Part shown: positions 11,769-22,932 of the stretch, in pieces
Layout of the letters: each line of letters starts with the position of its first letter
How positions within the stretch are numbered: the stretch's first letter is position 1
Assembly: GCA_029891385.1 (NCBI GenBank)
Contig: CM057230.1
Coordinates: forward strand, 23,254,847-23,318,846
Source: Erythroxylum novogranatense
Lineage: Eukaryota > Streptophyta > Magnoliopsida > Malpighiales > Erythroxylaceae
Direction of reading: 5' to 3'
DNA length: 64,000 nucleotides
The notes under the pieces: generated by a model
Database searches by the model: none
What the model was told of the DNA's origin: nothing
Seen by the model: the letters and a program-made list of their open reading frames with translations, nothing else
Made by a program: the position numbers and the translations under genes

Positions 11769-12850
11769 ATGAGGGAAGCTTCATTCGTTGCCCATTCCGG
11801 AGTGGAAATGGGAACAATTACCATGGATTTCATTATGGGTTTGCCTAGGACGCCGAAAGATGATGCTATCTCGGGTCGTAGTGGATCGATTACCAATCGC
11901 CCATTTCTTTGCCAGAAGGGAGAACAATACCATGGATCAGTTGGCCCGAAGTATGTGGCGGAGATAGTGAGATCGCATGGGGTCCCAAAGATGTCGATAG
12001 TGTCCGATGGATCCCAGATTTACTTCGAGGTTCGGCAGAGTTTGCGATCTGCACATGGGTACTAGTGAACTTCAAGATCTGCTTCATCCTCGCATGATGG
12101 GCGAGTGAGAGGACGATTAAGAGGCTGTTGAGGATATGCTTCGGCTGTGTGTTGGAGTTCGAGGAGCATGGGATCGATTTAGCTCGATTGAGTTTGCATA
12201 CAACAATCATTATCATAGTAGCATCGGGATGGCACCATATGAGGTAATTGTATGGGCGATCGTGTAGATCACCTTTGTATTGGGATGAAGAGGGTGTGAG
12301 GATGATTGAGGTCCTGAGCTGATTCAGGATATGTAGATAAGGTGAACCGACACGAGTCGCATCAAAGCGGCTCAGATAGATGAAGAGCTATGTGGATCAA
12401 GATAGAGGGACATTGAGTACAATGTAGGCGATAGAGTGTTCTTACGGTGTCACCTTGGCGTGGTGTCATCGAGATTTGGGAAAAGGGTGTTAAGCCCTAG
12501 GTACATTGGTCTATATGAGATCACTTTGAGAGGATAGGACCTTTGGCCTCTGTGCTAGCTTTTACCGAGTGAGATGTCTCGATTGCATGACGCCTTCCAT
12601 GTGAGTATGCTCCGTAGATATCGGCCGATCCGACACATGTGATACTGGCTCGGAGATTGAGGTATCGAGTAATTTGAGTTATGTAGAGGAGCCGTCTGAT
12701 TGTCGGGACACAGTGAAACAGTTGAGGAATAAGAGTATTCCATGGTGAAGGTTCTGGAGGAACCACTGACCGAGGAGGCTACGGGAGACCGAGGAGCATA
12801 TGAGGAGACAAGATCCTCATCTTTTGATCAACTGTAAGAATTTTGGGACT
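11769..12850 (+). pseudogene. Element A integrase core and chromodomain tail (broken)
   Basis: The integrase core segment shows TMDFIMGLPRTP with its first catalytic Asp, followed by [13 protein letters not shown]; the second catalytic region is damaged (IVSDGSQIYF). The C-terminal part (12400-12840) matches the GPY and chromodomain DNA of H (57048-57539) but is broken by many small indels. In chromoviruses the tail is thought to tether integration to chromatin. Confidence 0.75.
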
Positions 12851-12860
12851 AAATTTTTAT

Positions 12861-12872
12861 TAGGAGGAGAAT
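12861..12872 (+). promoter_or_regulatory. Element A polypurine tract
   Basis: TAGGAGGAGAAT immediately before the 3' LTR. It primes plus-strand DNA synthesis in LTR retrotransposons. A purine-poor TTTTTATTA precedes it, as in B. Confidence 0.8.
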
Positions 12873-15187
12873 TGTAACATCCCATCTCCATAGAAAAGGT
12901 TTATTGGTAATTTGGGACGGGTTGGAGACTTGAATTATAACGCGGCATGAACATCCATTATATAGCCTCTATAACTGATGATAGTTTTGCACATGCACAC
13001 GGTATACATGCATTCGTGACATTTTCCGGCTTAGGTTTCAAATTGCGATTCTTTGTGAAATTTATGGGATCATTGTATTTGAAAATTATTTGAGTGCGCC
13101 ATTAAATGTTTTACATTTTGGGATTTATGGAATTTTCTGAATTTTTGGTTCGTGCGGACCGGAAAATTCCAACGGCCGACCGAGTGAGCTTTTACGTGCT
13201 AAAAGGGCTGCATAATGGCATAAGATTAGTGGATAAATGAGGTTAGGATAATATTCTAGTGCCATGATTAGAGATTAATTGGAATTAGTACTAAATTAAA
13301 TTGGATTAGGATAAATGATATTTTATTATACTTAAAGCCAAGTGTCCCATTTCATTAATTAGCTTTGTCTTATTTCTTCCTCTCATACGACCTTCTCCTT
13401 GTTTCTTTTAACATTTGAAGTACTTAAAAAAAACCAATTCTCCCTCGCATCATCAAAACTTGCTTCTTCCTTGGTGTGTTTGTTTCTCCTTTTCAAAAGC
13501 TTCTTATCCATCCTTTATAAGAGACTTTTCTTTGCTACTTGCCTTGCCTCTCTTTATTCTCTATCAAGATCAAGTGAATCCTTGAGAAGATGATGATATG
13601 CATGGTTGTTGTGATAGCCATAGGTTTTGGGAAAGGTTGAGAGGTGTGTGAACTTGGAGAATTGATAGCTTGAACTTGTTTAAGGTGAGTATTGATGTTT
13701 GTTTTATGCTTTTGGTAGTTAGAAGCATGCATGGAGATCCTTTATACATTTACTTGATCATCATAGTAGAAGGTTTGAATGGGTTTAAATGTATACTTAG
13801 TTATGGATGAATGAATGACTATACTTCTTATTGATTTTAGCTTGGTTTTGGATTGAGTTTGTAAGGATAGATGAATGAAAAACTTAGGAAGATCATTTGT
13901 GTGGGTGCTGCCAATTTTGTGTCATTATAGAAGTTTATGTTGTGATGAATTTGTGGTTGAATTAGAGGTAGGAATGGATGCTTAGTGATGTGTTATTGAT
14001 GTTAGAAGTGATAGGAGTTAGGTAATGTTGAAATCTGGAAAATTGGTGTTTGACCAGTTGGAATGTTTTGATCATAACTTATTGTGTAGGTGTGCAAATG
14101 AGGTGAAGTTTGTGCCCAATTAAACTTTGGGATGTTGGCTTCAATTTAGTGTGAAATAGGTGTTGTTAAATTGTACTGCTAGAAGGGCGAAAATTTGCAT
14201 GGAAAGTTACTGTTTTATTGCCTGTGAACAGTAACCGCAAGTATGAGTAATGTGTTTTGTTGATTTTTCTAAATTTATTGGTATGGAACTAGGAAAAAGG
14301 GTCTTTATGAAAGTTGAGGCATATTGAGTTAGCTTTCCATTGCCACTGATCTTGCTAATTTTCGAGTTGTATATTGGGAGATATGAACTGATTACTATTG
14401 ATTGGTTTTATGCTTTTTGGAGAAACCTAGTGAAAGTGTTGATTTTGTGAGCTTTCTTCTTGGGAGCAATTTTAGCAATTTTTGTGGACTGAATTGGTGT
14501 GAGTGATCTTCTGCAAAGTTGTAGAGGAAGACATTATCTTGAAAATGATTTATGGTGTGTAATTTTTAGAGGTCAGAGTTGGGAGTTATGATTTTGCAAA
14601 ACTGATCCTGCATTAGGTTAGGAATTGCTGATCATGGCAGTAACTTGCATGACAGTTTTGAAATGGTTAGAAATTAAATTGAAATTGAGTTCTTCATGAA
14701 AATTGAATTTCAAGGATTTATCTTTTCAGGGATATAAAGTTCAGATTTTCTGACTTGTGTACAGGGAGTTATGCTTGTTATAAGTTTCCTGCTCAAATTG
14801 AATGATTTCAGGGACAGCAACATTGACTGAATTAATTGACTTGTTTAGCAATGGAATTTGATTTTGGGTTGTTCATGAAAGTTGTAGATGACATTGTGAA
14901 CTTATTGAGCATATTTATGTGGTAATTTTGGCTGAAGAATCAGAGAGTTAAGGAATTTGAAATGTACTGTTCTGTTTTAATGGGATTTGAGTAGGCAGTA
15001 GTTTTGAAGGATTTTGACACCATTAAGAGTGAAATTGATTTTATGGTCTTCATGAGAATGGTAGAGCTTTTCATTATCTTTCCAACAAGCTATGGTTTGT
15101 ATTTTTCCGATTTGTGTGCTAAGAGTTATTGTTGTTGGAAATTTGGATTGTAAAATAGGAGAAAAAAAAGGAATGAAGTGAGGTGAA

Positions 15188-15310
15188 CCTCGCCGGATCG
15201 CGAGGCGACTCCTCGCCTCGCGAGGCGAGGTAGATCGACCCTCTCGCTGGCGACTCCTCGCCTCATGACGAAGGCGAGAGTCGCCTCATGAGGGCGCTTA
15301 CATGTCGCCC
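15188..15310 (+). repeat. GC-rich palindromic cluster, element A 3' LTR
   Basis: Contains GCGAGGCGACTCCTCGCC and the complementary CGCCTCGCGAGGCGAGG. It differs from the 5' copy by indels, as expected for an unstable or hard-to-read region. Confidence 0.7.
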
Positions 15311-15722
15311 ATGCAGGCACGCTTATATGTATTTTTATTTTTATTTTTTTTATTAGTTGGCCCTAATTGTTTCTTTTGTCAATTTTTTCCGTCCGACATC
15401 CGATTGACCTGATTCTTGAGGCATCGGATTCGTAGAATATTTAATTTCATTTTGTGAGAAATTGGGAATTTTTGGACGAGAATTGACGTGGCCCGGTAAC
15501 GGAGCCTTTAATCACTTTTGTTTAATGGGGACCTATAGAGGTCCAATTGCGCACCGTCGGCGCCAATAGGTTTCTAATTTTAGACGGATTTTTTATGGGA
15601 AAATTTTGGATTAGGGCCGGAATGCCATGAGCATGCATTATACACGTTTTACTTATTCCATGTGCATTGTTTAGTATTTTATCTATTAGGTTGGTAATGT
15701 TTACTTATTTTAATTGTTATAG

Positions 15723-16407
15723 AGGCTCAGTTGGAACGTCATCCCAGGGACGTTGCAGAGACTTCCGGCATTAGCTCGGAAGTTATTAGGTGAGTAACCT
15801 AGATGGTTCCTCGGTTAGTAAGTGTTTATAATTCTTGCACTTAGAACCCTGTGGAGAATAATGGTGGGAAAATTGTGTTTGTTTGTGTTCGGATCATGGG
15901 ACGAAGGTCCGATAGATTGGAAAATTTGACATAGAAGTGTCATATGTGATTACCTGTACAAGATTTATGTGTACATATTGAATTGGGATCTGATATGATG
16001 TTGGTGTTGTTTTATTTGGACATATGCACTTCATGCATAATTGCATGATCAGTAATTGGCAGTTGTGACCAGAGCAGCCAACGAGAGCTTTAAGCTCAAC
16101 GTGATTGGGCCTTGAGCCCATAGTGATTCAGAGCCTATGGCTCACCGTTTAATGCGCCCTTAATGGGACAAGCCAGCGCCAACACAACAACGTAATAAAT
16201 TGGAAAAGCGCCTCATACACATTCCATATGCATTGAATTGATTCTTTGGATTGGTATGACAATTATGTGGTACTACTAAATGTGATTTGGTGAGATAATT
16301 GTGCGTAAATGTGTTATGTATGTGTATATGCATGAATTGGGTGAACCATCGATGATGGTTCCTCACTGAGTTCGCAAACTCACCCAAAATTGCAAATTAT
16401 TTTTCAG
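15723..16407 (+). promoter_or_regulatory. Structured spliced-leader module, element A 3' LTR
   Basis: Exon-2 block 15723-15789 (67 nt), donor GTGAGTAACCTAG, hairpin array from GTTGTGACC (16062-16070) to a degenerate CACAAC, AATAAA (16194-16199), three-way-junction-like fold 16339-16385 (GGGTG...CACCC enclosing ACCATC-GAT-GATGGT and GAGTT-CGCA-AACTC), then TTGCAAATTATTTTTCAG|G with the acceptor at 16407. This copy shows the intact acceptor lost in the 5' LTR. Confidence 0.65.
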
Positions 16408-16478
16408 GACCGAGAGAGTAGACTTATAGCTCCAGAGGGACTTTTCCTGCCGTGTAGATTGAGTTGGCAAGAGAAGTC

Positions 16479-16541
16479 ATGGCACACAGGTCGGTCAGTT
16501 GGCACTTTTTGAGGGATGACCTAGTTAGCCTTTTTGTTTGA
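16479..16541 (+). CDS. Conserved 20-codon frame in LTR exon 3 of family 1
   Basis: ATG in strong context (G at -3 and +4) followed by MAHRSVSWHFLRDDLVSLFV and TGA. The right LTR of H encodes nearly the same peptide (61863-61925, minus), and G, a different family, starts a frame MAHRLVSCDLLEDDLV (from 52919, minus). It could be an upstream ORF or the first coding exon of a spliced gag. Expression is not shown. Confidence 0.3.
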   Translation: MAHRSVSWHFLRDDLVSLFV

Positions 16542-16926
16542 TTTTCTTTTGAGTATTGTATGTAACACATCATTGTGTAAATTTACCGCTTTGAGGTTAT
16601 GAAATGAGAATTTATGGTTTCAAAAATTTAGTGGATTTCATATAAATGCTTTATGATTTTGATGCCATGTGGAGTGTTAGTGGTTGTTCGTAGCGCACCC
16701 TTATCGTAGGGTATGTGTCGGAATGACCTACGGGCGTCCCGATACATATCCTATGGTATGGGGGTGCTACATAAATGGCAACGGAAAATTTAGATATATG
16801 ATTTTAAAGATTAATATGTTGAGTCATTGAAATTTGGAGACGAATTGGACTGGAAATGAAATTGCAAAGAGAAAGAGATTTAAATGTTTTGGGAGGAAAA
16901 AGGACAAGAGGCTTATTTGTTCTACA

Positions 16927-16934
16927 TATAAATA
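16927..16934 (+). promoter_or_regulatory. TATA box of element B 5' LTR
   Basis: TATAAATA, followed about 35-45 bp downstream by CTTCTCCTTCCTCC, a pyrimidine patch typical of plant core promoters. The same box is at 23485-23492 in the 3' LTR. A start site near 16960 is inferred. Confidence 0.65.
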
Positions 16935-17311
16935 CCTTAGTTTTGAAAAGCTTGGGGAACTCTTCTCCTTCCTCCTAGGGCACGATGTCTTCTCCTCTCT
17001 TCCTCCTTTGGAGATTCTTGCTTGCTTCTTCTCTACTTCGTTGTCTAGCTTAGTTCATGAGAAGATGAAGATTTATTGAGGTTTGGAGAAGCTCACCGTC
17101 GGTGTTAGAGAAAAGAGGAAGGGTCGGAGGTGATTTTCGAAAGAGTTGAAGATTTGAGCTTGATTGGTAAATAAAATGGTTTTAATGTGTTTTTATGGTT
17201 GTTAAATGCATGCAGGGGTTTAATTGTGAGAGATTGGGCTAGTTATGGGTGAGTTAAGGAAGTTTTCAGAGAGAAAAATGGCGAAAAACTGGTCGAAGAA
17301 GACGACCTGCG

Positions 17312-17545
17312 ACTCATACATCGCGACGTGTACTGAAGGCCTCGTCGCGACGAGCAAACAATTGCTCGCCGCGACGAGCTCCCTTCGACGTCCCGGCGAG
17401 GCCGAAGGTATACGCCGCGACGAGCCCTTTTGCATGCATCGCGGTGAGCCCCAAAGAAAGCGTTAGCCGCGGCGAGCGTTATTTCACGCCGCGGCGAGCG
17501 TCTCCAACTCGTCGCGACGAACGTTTATAGGTCGCGGCAAGGAAC
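17312..17545 (+). repeat. GC-rich palindromic cluster, element B 5' LTR
   Basis: Imperfect repeats of TCGCGACGAGC and GCCGCGGCGAGC at loose spacing of about 20-35 bp. TCGCGACGA is nearly self-complementary. Flanked by AT-rich DNA on both sides. Confidence 0.75.
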
Positions 17546-18125
17546 AGTTTCTGAATTGATATAGTTTGATTTTTAGGGCATAACTAATGATGTAGACCTC
17601 CAATTGAGGTGATGTTTGATTTGTTATGGTCTAAAGAAAGAGGTCTACAATTGAGGAGAAGGATGAGAGTTTGAATTCCAGTTTTAGAGATCTCAATTAT
17701 AGAAAGAAAGTTAAAAATGTGATTGTATTGCAACCTTAGGAATGTTCTTGATAACTGGAGAATAATGTGAGACTTTGAAAATAAAATCAATGCAACTGGA
17801 AATTTTAGGAACTGAGTATAAAGGATGAAATCGATCTAGAGAATAGTGATATTGATTTTGAGGTAATACCCTAGCGAGTATGACTTGATAAATTGACTGA
17901 CTACTAGAAATGGAATTGATGGAGTTCCATATCATATTATTGAATTGGAAGTGAGTGGGTATTAAGCAATTGAGTAAAAGGTTAGTTGTGACAAAAGAAA
18001 CATGAAAATGGGAAATAGCCCGGGAAAGTCATGAATAGGCATAGTACATCCTTTATTCAAGGCATGTGCATCATCAAATTATTTTGACTGTGAATTTTGT
18101 AATGGAAATTATTTGATTGTTATAG

Positions 18126-18901
18126 AGGCTCCGATGGATCGATATTCCACGAACATTGCTGAGATTTCCAGGCTGTAGCTCGGAAGTACAGGTGAGTAAC
18201 CTAGTTGGTTCCTCAATCTATGTGTGTTTAATATTATGCATTGATGCCACGTGGAGATAATGGATGGATATATGTGTTTGATTTTGATTGATTTCGGACC
18301 ATGGGTGTCTGAAATATTGGGAACTTGATATTGAAGTTTTATTGTGTATAAATGATCATGAATGCATAAATGAAATAAATTGTAAATGCCTCTGACTGAA
18401 ATACCGGACCGAAGGTCCGAAGGAATGGGTAATGGCACTGAAACATAAATGACTGTAAACGGAAATTGGAGCATATGCATTCATGCATAAGAGCATGATC
18501 AGATAATGACAGTTGTGACCGGAGCAGCCAACGTAAGAGCCATAGACTCACTATATTAGGGCTTCAAGCCCACCGAAACACTGTTACTGAACCGAGCCTC
18601 GAGCTCGAGGAGAGTTAGTGCATACCCTGAGGGCTCTCTTACTCCCTAGACGCGTCTGATCACTGATCACTGATAGGCGCTCGGTCACAACATCGTAATA
18701 AATTGGACAGTGTCATATGTGCATTGCATATTTGGTGTGATTGAATGTGAATTGTGTGAAAGGCGAAACGCCTTACATTTAAGAAATGTGATCGTATGTA
18801 TTTTATGGTAAATCGATTGTTTATGCATGAATTGAGTGAACCATCGATGATGGTTTCTCATTGAGTTCGCAAACTCACCCAACATTGCAAATATTTTTCA
18901 G
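18126..18901 (+). promoter_or_regulatory. Structured spliced-leader module, element B 5' LTR
   Basis: Exon-2 block 18126-18191 (66 nt) between GATTGTTATAG and GTGAGTAACCTAG. Intron 2 carries CGGACC-GAA-GGTCCG (18405-18419), a 180-nt hairpin array (18512-18691) closed by GTTGTGACC and GGTCACAAC and including GGGCTTCAAGCCC and CCTCGAGCTCGAGG, AATAAA (18697-18702), the three-way-junction-like fold (18834-18880) and acceptor TATTTTTCAG (ends 18901). Order and lengths match element A although the surrounding sequence has diverged. Confidence 0.65.
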
Positions 18902-19399
18902 GGATTAAAGAGTACCCTGTTAGACAAACGAGAGTATGATTACTGCAAGAGAGTTAGAGTTTGAAGTCGGGATCAGTTTCACATCTGCATTAGAGTCATT
19001 CGGTATTTCTGTAAATTTGTAACTCTGCAAATTCTATAAAATGGTACTGTCTTGTGTTAGGGCCCTGATTGGTTATTGTTATCATTGTAATGTGATTTCT
19101 GAAAGTGTTCAGGTATAGTCTTGGGCCCAATTGGATTACGGATTTTTGTGCATGTAATTGATTAAAGGCATTATTTGTTTTCATCTGTTGAATGTGTGTT
19201 TCGATTGGAACTGTTTTTAAATTAAATATGGGCTCAAATTATTTACTGATATTTGTATACTCTATTGTTTTAAAAAAATGAAAATGCATTACCAAATTTT
19301 TTAATACCATTGACTGCTATAGCATACCACCCTCATGAGACACGGGCTCGAATATCACCCACGATATCGAGTTGGGTCTTCATGGAGATGGGTGCTACA

Positions 19400-22300
19400 T
19401 TTAATGTATATCGAGCCCGAAGTACAATCTTACATGGGCATTCTGAAAAATGTGTCAAATCACATGCATTTAAGTCATGTCACGGTAGACAGTGACAACT
19501 GATCCCCCGTCTAGTATATGAGTCACATGCATAAGTATGTCTCAGTTGTTTAAGCGGTTAGAATAGAAAGAAAAATGATAGTGTGTTAGAATGTGATAAA
19601 AAGGAAGTTGTGGATGTCGTGAAATGAGAAAAAGGTGTATGGTTTGATTTGAACCAAAGAAGATGAAGTGTATTGATATTAATGGATATAAGTGTTACAT
19701 TGAGGTATATCTTTAAATGTGGGATAGAAATGGAGTTGTGGTTATGGATTGATAGAGGAAAAATAGAAATATGATGGAAATGGTAAGATTTCACGTGTAT
19801 AAAGTGGATGAAAATAAAATGTCCTATGATCTTGAGAAGTTACAATTGGGATTGATTACTGTGCCGAGAGTTATGAATATTGATGTATGACTTTGAGTCA
19901 AATTATGTTAGTGGGAAATTAAGAATGATTTTACATCTATGAAATTGATTTAAGTACGAAAATACATGGGTATAATGTAATAATGAAAAGAGTGAAATGT
20001 AAGGCAATGAAAATGGTAGATGAAAAAGTTGTCAAGGTTCAGTTGATTGCCTACGTAAATACACATCTGATTACGGGAGCCCCATGACAAGTGAAAAGAG
20101 TAAGCTTAATTGTCCTATGTGTGGTGATGACATGGGAAGCAATTGGTGAGTTAGTGGTTAATCGCTAGTCATAGTTCTTATAGTTCAAAGTTCAATTTGA
20201 GTTAGAATAAGAAATGAAAGTGCTTATAGTGATCAATTGGGAAAGAAGTGAGATTGTTAATAATGTTAGCATAGGTAATGAGCTTGAGGGAATAAAAGAG
20301 GGACATGAGTATAGCAAAGTTTCCATGATCGAGAACTGGTACCAAAAAGAGAAAGGTTATCTAGAACTAAATAGGATTAAAGTGTTCTTAGTAGTGTAAG
20401 CTACTGATGGGTAAATGATGTGAATTCATTTTTAGATGAAATGTCATGATTATGGAGAAGTATGCCAAAATATTAGAGTAAATGCAATTGTTTAAGTGCC
20501 CTACAGAGCCTCATTATAAGGGATGTTCTGATCTTGTAAGGCATGGCATGAACTGCCCTTATTGGGATATTATGCATAGTTGACATTGATTTTCACAAAG
20601 TATTAAGAATGACTGATATATTGTGATGAAAAATTAATTGATTGACAAGGTTTAGTTGATCTGACAATTTGATTTGAAATCTGAAATGAATTAAAAGCTA
20701 TTGTTGGAAGCCCTAATCCTAATGGAGACTCAAGAGTAAGAAATGGAATAAGTTACTAAAAAGGTATGTACTATATTAGTGTAAAGAATCTGATTGGGTA
20801 ATAGGATTATTGATCATTGAGGAGACTTTAATTACAAATATGAGAGGAATATTGGTTCATGAATATTTTGTGTAAATATGCTCATAAAGTGCAAGTGAAA
20901 TTGTTAAAGGTGTTATCAACCCAGTTAGTAATGATGGCAATAAATTGGGTTATGTGGAGAAATTAGGGTAAAGGAACATGTGTCAGAATATGTTATGATG
21001 AAACTGAGAAAATTATAAGAAAATTGTTCCTCATTGGAGATGTTCGATATTTAAAGAGTTATATGAAGTAATTATGGGTATAAAGAGTTTATTGTATTAC
21101 TGAAGAGTAAAATGTTTCAATTGTATCTAAATTGGATTGTAACTATGGTCATTGATAATCGATTAAAGGTATTTGAAAAGTGAAGAAGATAAATTGGCAT
21201 CGTTGAGGAAATTGGTTATCAGACAAGTTTCATAAGAGTGAATTTTAACCTGATTGAATGAATAGTAGATGAATTAGTATACGAACATGGTATATTGGGA
21301 GACTTAATGACGATTGAGATGGCGATAAAATGTGAAATTACAAGGGACATATGTATACGGGATTTGGAGTTAATTAGAACTAATTGAATGCTAGATGCGT
21401 CCAGAAATTGTCAAAGATTTTCTGGCTTTAACTTTGACAAAAATGTCTGAGGAAAATGTGTGAATGGTATGATGGATGATTGTAAAAGAGACATTTCGAG
21501 AAATGTTCAGCTTAAGTATTGACCGTATCGCTTTAAATTGGAGATTTTGCAATATATACTGAAGTGTCCCAGTAAAGGTTATGATGCAATCTGTTGCAAT
21601 GGTGTAAGTGATTTTATGTACCTTAGGACAAATATAACTTCATAGGCTGTATGGTGATTGATGATTTGAAATTTGTTGTGCTGAGTGTTGCTTTAAAAGC
21701 TTGGAGACATTAATTGTACAGAAACATTTGGAAGATGTTCATGGATATGCAAATCGATAACGGTCAAGAGATTTCGGAAATTTGAAAGAATTGAAAAGGA
21801 TTATGTGATTGAGTATTTTATAATTAAGTTAGTGATGAAATTAAACGTATTGAATAGAAACTACAATAGCAGAAGATCACAATTCGGGCGATAAGCTTGT
21901 ATTTCTGAGTGCAAACTATCGATCTATCAAAGGGGCAAAAAGAGTGTATTATTAGTTATTGGAATTTCAAATCAGTTGTGTATATAAAGGATTGGCAAAG
22001 ACCAAATTAAGGTGTTTGAAATTTGCGAACCTTATCGAGGAATTGAAAATAACTTCAATTGTTGAGGAAAGTGATATGTATAATTCAATTAAGAAATATG
22101 TGTAGTACCGACTAAAGAAACCGTTAGAGGAATCACGAGGAACGATCAGAGCCTTATGGTTTAGTAAGAGTACATCGAAAGAATAATTGATAGTTTAGAG
22201 GGTAAAATCGAATGATACTATGTGTGAATAATCAACATACTTGACTCTTGGAAATAAATGTCAGACTGGTATTTTGGGGTTCATAGGGATATGAAATTGA

Positions 22301-22932
22301 TGTATAGTCCAGATTGATTGAGGACATAACAATTGTTGTATAGGTGACACCATTTGAACAGTGTGTTATGTTGATGAGTAAAATGAATTTGTAATGAAGA
22401 TTGACAAATCCCAGTAACAGGGTAATGATTTGAGTGGATCGAGGTTATTAGAATCTTATGGGATTAGTGTTTTAGCACTAAAGAGACTTAATCTGATAAG
22501 CGATAAATGAAATGTTTCGAAGTGTATCGCATAGGCCAAGATACACTTAGATAGGGCTAAAAGTTTAAATAGTGACCTCTATGTGACTGTGGTGAAGATA
22601 AGAATTGGCAATTCAGTTAAAAACCCAAAAGTTGTTTCAGATCCAAATTGTTGCATAGACAGGATTAGGAAATATTGTTAGGATCTGATACATGTGTTAT
22701 GGATATTGGAAGTGACGAATTGCTAGTAATTATGATGAAATAGTAAGACAATGTTGAGTTTGAAAAAGGTGAATGGTTAACTGATCGTATTGATTTCAGT
22801 TCATTGGAAGAAATTACTCGTGTAGCGAAATAACTGGGAAACAGAAAGTTAATGCTCGAAAAGACTCCCCCGCCTTTCTGATCAATTGTATATGAAATTT
22901 CGAGGACGAAATTTTTATTAGGAGGGGAGAAT
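19400..22932 (+). pseudogene. Element B internal region: decayed Ty3/Gypsy pol
   Basis: No frame survives, but pol order can be traced by comparison with A: RT/RNase H connection near 21430-21520 (TLTKMSEENV), RNase H start near 21535, the ALKAWRH segment near 21680-21710, KDYVIEYF near 21795-21820, and an integrase trace near 22440-22480. Stops are frequent throughout. A weak primer-binding site, TGTATATCGAGCCC, is at 19405-19418. Nothing certain is seen in 19420-21400, presumably the gag to RT part. The decay far exceeds the LTR divergence. Confidence 0.7.
22920..22930 (+). promoter_or_regulatory. Element B polypurine tract
   Basis: AGGAGGGGAGA just before the 3' LTR, preceded by GACGAAATTTTTATT. 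It is intact although the coding region is lost, consistent with cis-signals being maintained for mobilisation in trans. Confidence 0.8.

Larger units (their letters stand above)
4412..16771 (+). mobile_element. Element A: complete family-1 Tekay/Del-like chromovirus
   Basis: The 5' LTR is 4412-8322, the internal region 8323-12872 and the 3' LTR 12873-16771. The TSD is TAAAT (4407-4411 and 16772-16776), and the uninterrupted target survives in the 3' LTR of B near 23330. LTRs begin TGTAACATCCCATCTCC and end TGCTACA. The LTRs agree closely apart from patches of small indels. The internal region carries gag, protease, RT, RNase H and integrase in chromovirus order, all with frameshifts. H (53224 onward) is the same family on the other strand. 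Confidence 0.95.
12873..16771 (+). repeat. Element A 3' LTR
   Basis: 3899 bp, nearly identical to 4412-8322. TATA-like box 13516-13520, inferred exon-1 donor after 13684, GC cluster 15188-15310. A short frame encoding MAHRSVSWHFLRDDLVSLFV (16479-16541) in strong ATG context lies in the inferred exon 3. The LTR ends at GGGGTGCTACA, 16771. Confidence 0.93.
16777..19399 (+). repeat. Element B 5' LTR, second part
   Basis: Continuation after element A, matching 23337-25943. TATA box TATAAATA at 16927-16934 followed by a pyrimidine-rich leader. The exon-1 donor reads GGTAAATAAA against GGTAAGTAAA in the 3' LTR. GC-rich cluster 17312-17545. Ends at GGTGCTACA, 19399. Confidence 0.92.

Noticed and set aside
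16339..16385. tRNA-like or tRNA-derived sequence
   Set aside because: The TTCGCAA arm vaguely resembles a T-arm, but at 47 nt there is no D-arm or anticodon arm, no CCA, and the stem lengths do not fit a tRNA.
17312..17545. Possible CRISPR-like array
   Set aside because: Repeat units are short, variable and irregularly spaced, in a plant LTR, with no cas genes. CRISPR does not apply.
18685..18885. Repeated antisense frame encoding GEFANS(M/V)RNHHRWFTQFMH in several LTRs (18685-18885, 25225-25425, 16160-16387, 62017-62262)
   Set aside because: It is the antisense reading of the three-way-junction-like RNA fold. The sequence is conserved because of the inverted repeats, and the frames end in unrelated sequence on both sides.
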